DNA of 64,000 nt from Procambarus clarkii. Taxonomy: Eukaryota > Arthropoda > Malacostraca > Decapoda > Cambaridae. A model generated the notes under the pieces. It did not search any database. It was not told the DNA's origin and was given only the letters and a program-made list of their open reading frames with translations. Below, one piece after another: positions 56,675-64,000 of the stretch (its first letter is position 1; each line of letters begins with the position of its first letter). The translations under genes and the position numbers were made by a program. The stretch is from assembly GCF_040958095.1 (NCBI RefSeq), contig NC_091173.1:19705082-19769081 (forward strand). Direction: 5' to 3'.

Positions 56675-56829
56675 CTAGACGGGGGCCTTGCACACTTCGG
56701 TCTGGACACAGGCGTCGAAGCAGCACTTGAAGCCCCCTGAACACTGTCTGTCCGACGTACACGTAGCCGGCTGGGACCTGGAGGCTGTGCAGGAAGGTCG
56801 TACTGGGGGACAGGTCCCTCCTACGGGCC
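56675..56829 (-). CDS. Crustin-like gene 1, WAP exon
   Basis: Reads PVGGTCPPVRPSC, CTSDRQCSGGFKCCFDACVQ and TEVCKAPV then stop. All eight cysteines of the four-disulfide core are present. Confidence 0.92.
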
Positions 56830-57257
56830 CTGGGGGAAGGAAGATCCACATTGATACCACACAAGTAAAGCTAGTTACTTTTCCCCTTGCTAGTGAAGCG
56901 ACTGAAGGTAGTGTAATAACAATCAGTGTAGTGTTTACTGCATTCATTGGTCTTAAGGACATTATGCCTTTACGTATTTTGACATTTAAAAAAAAAAAAT
57001 ATTGTTGTTGCTTGTTTCATTGTTTAGAGAAACTCACTGTTAACTGTGGTACCACCACCACCACCACCTGGGATTCTTCCGCCTCCGAAGGTATTCCCAG
57101 GAAAGCCACGACCTCCTTGGAATCTGCCTCCTCCTCCTCCAAAGTGACCGAATGGTCGGTACTGGCCTTGGTGACCGTAGAAGCCATAGTGTCCAGCCAC
57201 CTCCGTGCTCAGGAGGACACCCAGGGTCAAGACGAGGGCGAGATGTTGATAATTCAT
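56675..57257 (-). CDS. Crustin-like antimicrobial peptide gene 1 (Gly-rich + WAP)
   Basis: Two coding exons: 57038-57257 and 56675-56829 (donor GTGAGT, acceptor TTCCCCCAG, phase 1), giving 124 residues. The start MNYQH is chosen by alignment to gene 2; an in-frame ATG nine bases upstream (57266) is possible. Signal peptide LALVLTLGVLLSTEVAG, then mature HYGFYGHQGQYRPFGHFGGG and a Gly-rich stretch, then a whey acidic protein domain with eight Cys (C-x5-C-x8-C-x5-C-x5-CC-x3-C-x5-C). Crustins are secreted by crustacean hemocytes and kill or inhibit bacteria; WAP domains can also inhibit proteases. The Cys-rich linker of type II crustins is absent, so it is closer to single-WAP forms. Confidence 0.9.
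57038..57257 (-). CDS. Crustin-like gene 1, signal peptide and Gly-rich exon
   Basis: Encodes MNYQHLALVLTLGVLLSTEV AG and the Gly/Phe/Pro/Arg-rich mature N-terminus. A conserved TTTACTCTTGCAG just upstream may be an acceptor for a 5' UTR intron. Confidence 0.88.
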
Positions 57258-57401
57258 CACAGACATCTGCAAGAGTAAAGATCAGTCCACGTCTCTTTTT
57301 TGTTCCACATTTTCAGCACTCGGACTCTAATGTACTAGAAAGAACTCGCTGGATTAACATCGAGCCTGAGCAGTGAAATGTCTTCTTCGTTGTCAGATGG
57401 T

Positions 57402-57409
57402 GGTATACA
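57402..57409 (-). promoter_or_regulatory. TATA-like box for crustin-like gene 1
   Basis: TGTATACC on minus, about 145 bp upstream of the start, at the place of the clearer TATA box of gene 2. Confidence 0.45.
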
Positions 57410-57539
57410 CTGCCTTATAATATATTTGGACATATATTTTAGCGTCTAGTAACGATGGGGGACATACTCTCCTAAAGCCTATGGTAACTGCGGAAGTCAT
57501 GCACCGTTTTAAAGTTTATGGTTAAGCCATATGCAACGT

Positions 57540-57910
57540 CATCGTGGTTCTTGTACTCTAGATGCGTGCCACCAGACTTTGTCCAAGAGCTGAGAGTTAT
57601 GAGTTACAAGGACAGACGGAAGGAAGTGTCCTTGACGGGAGACATGATTATTGCATACAAAATTCTCAGGGGGAAATTTGATAGGAAAAATTGGTACTCG
57701 AACTAGAGGACACAAAAGGAAACTTATATATTACTGAATCGAATATTCTAAAAAGTTATGGGGTTGAAACAGATTCCATACACTGGTTGAAATGTAGGTG
57801 TGCCAGAACTCGAAAAGCTTGGAAACCTGTATCCAAGACCACTGAAGGCTGGGAGGCGTGACCAAAGAGCTAAAGTCCATCCTCCGCACCACAATTAGAC
57901 GAGTACATAA
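57540..57910 (+). mobile_element. LINE 3' fragment
   Basis: PDFVQELRVMSYKDRRKEVS, GDMIIAYKILRG, then ELEKLGNLYPRPLKAGRRDQ: the end of a reverse transcriptase ORF and its trailer, as at 12425 and 63505. Confidence 0.75.
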
Positions 57911-58075
57911 ATGTTCACAAACCGGATCTGGTATACACAGCTTTTAATGTTTCTAGATGTTTATGATATTAGAACTCTCTATCAGAATGTTTTCACTCAA
58001 TTCTCAGTTTAGCTGATCTGCTCGAGAAATTGTTAAAACACTGCTGCTTAATCTCACATGACTTTGCGTGTACGC

Positions 58076-58437
58076 TGGAGCCAGGCTGGGAGCGTTGGGG
58101 CCAGGCTAGAAGCGCTGGGGCCAGGCTAGGAGCCCTGGGGCCAGGCTAGGAGCGCTGGGTGCCAGGCTAGGAGCGTTGGGGCCAGGCTAGAAGCGCTGGG
58201 GCCAGGCTAGGAACGCTGGAACCAGGCTGGGAGCGTTGGGGCCAGGCTAGGAACGCTGGGGCCAGGCTAAAAGCGCTAGGGGCAGGCTAGGATCGCTGGG
58301 AGTCAGGCTAGAAGCGCTGAGGCCAGGCTAGGAACGCTGGGAGCCAGGCTAGAAGCGCTAGGGGCAGGCTAGGATCGCTGGGAGCCAGGCTAGAAGCGCT
58401 GGGAGCCAGGCTAGGAGCGCTAAGGCCAAGCTGGGAG
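58076..58437 (+). repeat. 20-bp minisatellite, about 18 copies
   Basis: Unit GGGGCCAGGCTAGGAGCGCT with variants (AAGCGCT, GGAACGCT, GAGCCAGG). GC-rich. Confidence 0.95.
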
Positions 58438-58719
58438 CTTCCAAGTTGTCGGACGTGCGTGCGCACTCTGTGAGGCCCCGATCACGACCGTGATCTATAT
58501 AAACCCCATCGCTCTGGGGGAAATACTACCTGACTTTTTACCATCGACGCCGGAGCGGGAAACCCACCAGACAGATGACACGAGTCCTCGCCACCTCGCT
58601 GGGTACTAAGCAGGACAGGTTTGACTACAACTTTCATCATACAACCCTTTCCTCTCGTATAATGCAACGTATTTTGACATTAAAAATCCCCAACGTCAAA
58701 ATATAATGTACTATAAACC

Positions 58720-59060
58720 ATAGCGGATCGCTAAATTGTTGGGCTGTTACGTTTTCTGTTAGTGGGTCCATCGGTCAGGGAAGATTCGGGCAATTTAGTA
58801 CATCATTTTAGCGACGTTGTGACGGCTCTAGAGGACCTATTGCGCCATGAACTGACGCAATAGGGGGAACTCTCCTAAATGTAAAATCCAACCCGTCCTC
58901 TTGAATAGTACATTACATTTTGACGTATAAATCTCCTAAGGCCCCCAAAACTCGTGCATTAAATATCATAGCGGCCCCCAAAATGGACGTGATGTCCCGT
59001 TTTCTATCCGTGGGTCCTTGATCAGGTTAGGTTCGGCCAATTCAGTATACCAGTTTAGTG
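58720..59060. repeat. Dispersed repeat with AAAATGGACGT motif
   Basis: Two half-similar blocks (GTTACGTTTTCTGTTAGTGG and GATGTCCCGTTTTCTATCCG) with GGGTCC(A/T) and GGTTAGGTTCGG. Distantly like the 30-kb MITE-like element. Confidence 0.4.
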
Positions 59061-59271
59061 GACGGGTTAACCGGTGCGTCGACGATTACGGAATGTGTTC
59101 AGTATCGCTGCACATGAATGTTAATCCGATATATAGAGGTATACCCCGACCTCACCGTGTATGTATGCTGAGTTCACTTTGTTCTGGACTATGTTCAAGA
59201 CGAAAGTAAACTTGATTGGTTAGTAAGGAAATGTTGTTGTTGTTGTTATAGATTCAGCTACTCGGAACAGG

Positions 59272-59950
59272 TTCCAAGTAGCACGGGCTATGGTGAGCCC
59301 GTTACTTACCTGGCACAGGAGCGGGGCAAGTAGCACGGGCTATGGTGAACCCGTAACTTACCTGGCACAGGAGCGGGGCAAGTAACACGGGCTATGGTGA
59401 GCCCGTTACTTACCTGGCACAGGAGCGGGGCAAGTAGCACGGGCTATGGTGAACCCGTAACTTACCTGGCACAGGAGCGGGGCAAGTAACACGGGCTATG
59501 GTGAGCCCGTAACTTACCTGGCACAGGAGCGGGGCAAGTAGCACGGGCTATGGTGAGCCCGTAACTTACCTGGCACAGGAGCGGGGCAAGTAGCACGGGC
59601 TATGGTGAGCCCGTAACTTACCTGGCACAGGAGCGGGGCAAGTAGCACGGGCTGTGGTGAGCCCGTAACTTACCTGGCACAGGAGCGGGGCAAGTAGCAC
59701 GGGCTATGGTGAGCCCGTAACTTACCTGGCACAGGAGCGGGGCAAGTAGCACGGGCTGTGGTGAGCCCGTAACTTACCTGGCACAGGAGCGGGGCAAGTA
59801 ACACGGGCTATGGTGAGCCCGTAACTTACCTGGCACAGGAGCGGGGCAAGTAGCACGGGCTATGGTGAGCCCGTAACTTACCTGGCACAGGAGCAGTGCA
59901 AGTAGCACGGGCTATGGCGAGCCCGTAGTGGACTTACCTGGCACAGGAGC
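59272..59950 (+). repeat. 52-bp tandem array with a hairpin in each unit, about 13 copies
   Basis: Unit AAGTAGCACGGGCTATGGTG then AGCCCGTAACTTACCTGGCA and CAGGAGCGGGGC. ACGGGCT...AGCCCGT forms a stem in every unit. A single unit of the family is found at 60395-60450, and partial ones at 18580, 36740 and 62740. Confidence 0.95.
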
Positions 59951-60059
59951 GGTGCTGTGTCGATTGGTAGTAAGGAAGTGATTGTGGTAGCCTTAATAAG
60001 ATTGGTCGATAAAGATTAAGCCACCCAAGAGGTGACACGGGCATGAATCAGTCCGTCCA

Positions 60060-60250
60060 CCTAAGGTTTCCCAAAGTCAACAAAACGGTCAATCTAAAGT
60101 GGTCTCTCCTAACCTACCAGAAGACCCAAAACAGAAAACGGAACAGTACGTCACTTTCGCCAGCCGTTTCATTTTCTAGTACTTTTTTTTTTGTCTTGTG
60201 TAACGCATACGATCGAAATGTGACGTTTTTTGTAAGAGGACAGGTTGCAT
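60060..60250 (-). mobile_element. MITE-like element, decayed copy
   Basis: CAAAACAGAAAACGGAACAG, CACTTTCGCCAGCCGTTTCA and TTTGTAAGAGGACAGGTTG are shared with copies A and B. Confidence 0.5.
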
Positions 60251-60487
60251 GAATATATATAGCTGGTAAAAGCCCTAATAACCCTCCAGAGGTTGAAATA
60301 GTCCTTGCGCTCAGCACCCAAGCACAGCAAGCGGTGCTGAGCTTTACCTAACAATATGTTTTTGTTTTAGATTCAGCTACTTAGAACAAAAGTTCCAAAG
60401 TAGCACGGGCTATGGTGAGCCCGTAGTGGACTTACCTGGCACAGGAGCGGGACTGAGCTTTACCTAACAATAACCACACCTTTATAT

Positions 60488-60882
60488 TTATATAGGGGCC
60501 TGACAGCTAAGTGGACAGCGTTCGGGATTCGTATTCCTAAGGTTCCGGGTTCGATCCCCCAGTGGAGGTGGAAACAAATGAACAAAGTTTCTTTCGCCCT
60601 GTTGCACCTGTTCACCTAGCAGTAAATAGGTACCTGGGCAACCCGTTCTCGCACTTGCTCTAGTCAATATTGGCTTATTTAATAAGTGCATATGTGACAT
60701 ACTAATTGATTGTGAATATTTTAGCTTGAAAAAATTCATAGAAAACACCGACCTCACCTAACCTTCTTAGTATGTTAAGATAAGCATCTTATTTTGTGGC
60801 TCCTTCTTGGGAATGTGTAACAAATTAAGGATGCGGGGACACTAAGCCCCGTAATCATCTCAAGATAACCTCAAGATATAGC
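60488..60882 (+). mobile_element. tRNA-Thr-like SINE, interrupted
   Basis: tRNA-like head GCTAAGTGGACAGCG, ATTCGTATTCC, GGTTCCGGGTTCGATCCCCC, then AGCAGTAAATAGGTACCTGG. About 190 bp of unrelated sequence follows before the family end CTAAGCCCCGTAATCATCTC AAGATAACC. Confidence 0.7.
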
Positions 60883-60994
60883 AGATGTGTATATAAATAT
60901 ATTTCCATCATTTTGTTATCCCACACAAACACACAATTTCAGCTTTGAGAATAATATACTGGTCACAATTGAAAGAACATAGACAGTAATATAT

Positions 60995-61000
60995 TTTATT
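60995..61000 (-). promoter_or_regulatory. Polyadenylation signal for crustin-like gene 2
   Basis: AATAAA on minus, about 310 bp after the stop, homologous in position to that of gene 1. Confidence 0.5.
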
Positions 61001-61310
61001 AATACAATGTCAGCGTTGTACAGGAACTAAATGTGACAGGAGTATCCCTTCCTGTAGTAGAGATTTCGTAGTGATCATTGTATAATTATTGCATAGGTTT
61101 TACACTGAATTGTATCATATATTGGTGATTGTATATAATTTTAACATGTTGAATTGTTTTATATAACCGAATATTATTAGAGATTCGTTGAATGCTCTCT
61201 ACTATTAAGTGTGACGTAAGACACACTCGAGATTATTGTGAGACGCGAGTTATTTAAGACAACAGAACTCCATACAGGGACAGGTGCCGGTGATGGCTCC
61301 CGGTGGTCCG

Positions 61311-61465
61311 CTAGACGGTGGCTTTACACACTTCGGTCTGGACACAGGCATCGAAGCAGCACTTGCGGCCCGCCAGACACTCGCTGTCCGTGGAACACAT
61401 AACAGGCTGTATCCTGGTGGCTGGGCAGGCAGGTCGCACGGGAGGACAGCTCCCTCCTGTAGGCC
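61311..61465 (-). CDS. Crustin-like gene 2, WAP exon
   Basis: Reads PTGGSCPPVRPACPATRIQP, CSTDSECLAGRKCCFDACVQ and TEVCKATV then stop. Same length as the WAP exon of gene 1. Confidence 0.92.
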
Positions 61466-61944
61466 CTGGCAGAGGAACATGCACATCAGTAGCGTATAGA
61501 CATAGGAACACAGGCTTATTGTATTCAATACTGACGAATCTTCAGTGTAACACATTGATATTTTGAGATATTTTCTCGTTTGGGAATGTTAAAACAAGAA
61601 ACGTTTATATGTAACATTGTTATAAACTCACTGGTGGTAGTTGATCTGATGTTGCCTCCGGGGACTCTGCCACCTCCTGGGACAGTGCCGACTCCTGGGA
61701 CTCTGCCACCTCCTGGGATAATGCCGCCTCCTGGGACTCTGCCACCTCCTGGGACAGTGCCGCCTCCTGGGACTCTGCCACCTCCTGGGACTCTGCCACC
61801 TCCTTGTAACCTACCACCACCACCTACATGGTGGCCGAAGGGTGGTTGGTGTCTGTGGTGCCCGTAGTAGCCCAGGTGCGCCACCACCTCCGTGCCCAGG
61901 AGGAGAGCCAGGCCCAACACCAGGGTGAGGTGCGGCCAGTTCAT
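61311..61944 (-). CDS. Crustin-like antimicrobial peptide gene 2 (Gly-rich repeats + WAP)
   Basis: Two coding exons: 61632-61944 and 61311-61465 (donor GTGAGT, acceptor CTCTGCCAG, phase 1), 155 residues. Signal peptide LTLVLGLALLLGTEVVA, mature start HLGYYGHHRHQPPFGHHVGG, then about eight tandem hexapeptides of the type GGGRVP/GGGTVP, then the WAP domain with all eight Cys (CPPVRPAC, CSTDSECLAGRKCCFDAC, VCKATV). It parallels gene 1 in exon layout, phase, UTRs and promoter, so the two arose by tandem duplication; the hexapeptide array expanded only here. Expected to be a secreted hemolymph antibacterial peptide and possible protease inhibitor, by family knowledge. Confidence 0.92.
61632..61944 (-). 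CDS. Crustin-like gene 2, signal peptide and Gly-rich repeat exon
   Basis: Start ATG at 61944 (MNWPHLTLVLGL). The 18-bp DNA repeat CCACCTCCTGGGACTCTG (plus strand) underlies the hexapeptides. Confidence 0.9.
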
Positions 61945-62086
61945 CGCACGGGCCTGCAAGAGTAAGTTGAGCTCATGTTACCATTACTCCTTTTCCCGCC
62001 TCTAGGACTGACTTGAGCATGCCAGTAACAATTCACTTGATCAATATTGCGCCTGAGCATCGGAGCGTCTTCACCGTTCTCAGGTG

Positions 62087-62098
62087 GATATATATATA
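62087..62098 (-). promoter_or_regulatory. TATA box for crustin-like gene 2
   Basis: TATATATATATCC-type box on minus, about 145 bp upstream of the start. The flanks (CCACCTGAGAACGGTGAAGA, TGCTCAGGC) match gene 1. Confidence 0.6.
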
Positions 62099-62099
62099 C

Positions 62100-63365
62100 G
62101 TTGCCTTAAAGCTGATAATAACGATCGCGATGCCATATACTAAAGTTTACATTGTGGAAGAGACATGTCTGTGGGCGACAAGTAGTGTCTTAAAGCTCAT
62201 GGTAACTGTGGGAGCTTCGTGCATCTTAGAATCTCTTAGAATCTCTTAGACCTCTTAGAATCGTTTCTGGTCTGCTGAGAGGTGCGCAAGAGGCCAGACC
62301 ATGCAATAATCAGTTTGAATATGTATTCTTATGTTTTTAGATTAGGTATCATTGTTAAGTTACTTTCATTATTTTGTTATTTATTTTTCGTGATTTCTCT
62401 GTAAAACGGATTGCGTCTCCATTTAAACTCCTCCTCCTCCTAATCACGCACTTGTCCAACTAATAGTTAGTGCCACGTGTCATTTGGTGATTAGTGGAGT
62501 GGCAGGAGACAGCGTAATCGACGAATCAGAGCACGAGTGGCAGGTGCTGGGGTATAGTGCGTCAGTGTGCCTCTGCGTCACAAGTCGACCTTCAGAGTGG
62601 AGGCTGTTACCTGTTAGACCTGTGGGAGGAGCCAAGTTGACACGCGACGACATTCAGGTATCAAACACTAGATACTAATGCGTTGGTGGGAGTGTTATCA
62701 ACGTTATGGAGAGCCCCCCTCTGCTTTATTTTAGCAATTACGGGCTCACCATAGCCCGTGCTACTTGGAACTTTGTTCTAGGTAGCGAATCTTAAACAAC
62801 AACAATTATTTAGCAACCTATCGTCCAAGAGTGCTAGCATAACAATTGTGTCGTGGAAAATATGGACGATTGCTCCGAAAAAAGTCCATTTTCTTCACAG
62901 CACAAGATTGCAACCGCCAAATTAATCTTTTCCTAGACCTGGTTTAATAAATATATGTATTAAATTAGGTATGATTGCCTATTAAGGCCTAGGACTGGAT
63001 AGGTTTATGATTAGTCTATTCCAGTTTGTGTTATGTCCTTCAGAAAAATCCAAAATAATATAAAACTTGAACCATTTTTAGGAACAACAGTCAAAATGTT
63101 GTACGTTTCATCCATAGTAGTTAAGAGTACAATGATTTGTGATGGATGGGTTGTCAGGCTTTATTGATATTGAGGCGAATATCTCATAATTTATTGACCA
63201 AACTAGACTAGGGTGTGGACTATGCTGTAGATATTTCACACCTCACTCTGCAGCTTCCTTTATTTTTGTGTGTTCTCGTGCATATGCAAGGTTGGCAAAC
63301 ATAAGAATTTGCTGTAGTAATCTGAATAGGAAGTCATTTAATACGTTGTATATCACACGTTGGAC
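62100..63365. other. Intergenic, one dispersed-repeat copy
   Basis: 62740-62805 is a copy of the ACGGGCT hairpin repeat. A 10-bp AATCTCTTAG motif repeats near 62230. Otherwise unassigned. Confidence 0.5.
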
Positions 63366-63475
63366 CAATATCTGCCCGAAACGCTGCGCGTACTAGTGGC
63401 TTTACAAGATTGTAAATACTATCCTATGTATTCTCTCTAACCCAATGTACCTTCTTGTATATAAATAAATAAATA
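63366..63475 (+). mobile_element. SINE 3' tail
   Basis: CTGCCCGAAACGCTGCGCGT, TAGTGGCTTTACAAGATTGT and a TATAAATAAATAAA end, shared with 40920. Confidence 0.6.
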
Positions 63476-63504
63476 TACGGCATCGTCGTCGTTCCTATCT
63501 CCTT

Positions 63505-63895
63505 AACCGCAAAACAACACTTGGGAAAGTCTAGAGGTATGCCTCTAGACTTAGTCACAGTGTTCAGAGGCATGAGTTATGAGGAAAGACTAATGGAATT
63601 AAGCCTCATGTCATTGGAAGTTAGTCAAGGAAGTCATGATTATCATATTTCAAGGAAATTTCTAGTTCAGTTAAGGACAAATTATTTGGAATGGGTGGTA
63701 GACGAACGTTGTTAGTCATTCCAATATGCTGCAAAGTGACTTGGTTAAAGTAAACATCCACAGCTTCAAATGTAGCTACGACGGAACTCAACAGCAACAG
63801 GCTTAGAAACTTGTCCATAATTACAATTGAAAGTTAAAAGGCGGGACCAAGGAGCTGATTCCCAACCTCCGCAGCACAATTAGACTACATAATCG
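63505..63895 (+). mobile_element. LINE 3' fragment
   Basis: LVTVFRGMSYEERLMELSLM SLE is the reverse transcriptase C-terminal block; the trailer with GGTKELIPNLRSTI follows. The signal-peptide-like minus frame over it is an antisense artefact. Confidence 0.7.
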
Positions 63896-64000
63896 TACAA
63901 TAAGCAACATACATCGATTTATGTACATTGTTACGGACCAGTTCTAATATGTATACACTGCCTTGATGTTTATGTTACTAGAATATTTTATTATGTTAAG

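Noticed and set aside
63621-63818. Minus-strand frame starting MDKFLSLLLLSS, looks like a signal peptide
   Set aside because: It is antisense to a LINE 3' fragment whose sense-strand motif (GMSYEERL) is clear.

Overview
The window looks like nuclear DNA of a decapod crustacean, most likely a crayfish or other astacidean. The reasons are intron-rich genes with GT-AG splice sites, AT-rich non-coding DNA crowded with tRNA-derived SINEs, non-LTR retrotransposon (LINE) remnants, MITE-like elements and minisatellites, CCTAA (arthropod telomere-type) repeats, and crustin-like WAP antimicrobial peptide genes. The species call is inference. Most long open frames are artefacts of tandem repeats whose unit is a multiple of 3 bp. 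Real coding content is small and lies in short exons.

Region 1 (about 1-18,900, + strand) is the 3' two thirds of an integrin alpha-subunit gene. Thirteen exons (264-17821) join in one unbroken frame of 716 codons: last beta-propeller repeats, thigh, calf-1, calf-2 with a long Ser-rich insert and a KREKR furin-type site, and the transmembrane helix. The N-terminus lies left of the window. After the membrane exon there are two alternative phase-0 terminal exons. One encodes GFFKR plus a tiny tail (18200-18244). The other encodes GYFKR plus a 53-residue tail (18720-18881). The introns hold a 36-bp and a 16-bp minisatellite, LINE and SINE pieces, a 202-bp MITE and a 725-bp element with long terminal inverted repeats.

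Region 2 (about 19-27 kb) is mostly repeats: a 180-bp TA tract, a solo-LTR-like fossil with an ATGG target duplication, and a MITE-like element with about 60-bp terminal inverted repeats around a CCTAA tract. Three small + strand exons (20.6, 22.6 and 23.5 kb) are phase-compatible and may belong to an unrecognised gene.

Region 3 (about 27-55 kb) is a cluster of five genes for secreted immunoglobulin-domain proteins. A minus-strand multi-exon gene (exons at 33.8-33.2, 31.4-31.2 and perhaps 27.7-27.4 kb) has two Ig domains. Four single-exon genes (37.2-37.6 kb minus, 41.9-42.3 kb minus, 50.4-50.8 kb plus, 54.6-55.0 kb plus) each encode a signal peptide plus one V-like Ig domain clearly related to the first Ig domain of the larger gene. 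Two of the single-Ig copies sit in a 1.7-kb inverted duplication with an 8-kb spacer. A third looks homogenised with its neighbour by gene conversion.

Region 4 (about 56-62 kb, minus strand) holds two paralogous two-exon crustin-like genes: signal peptide, Gly-rich stretch, then a WAP domain with eight cysteines. Together with the Ig genes this suggests a secreted defence-effector neighbourhood. That functional link is inference. The remainder (57-64 kb) is minisatellites, SINEs and LINE tails.
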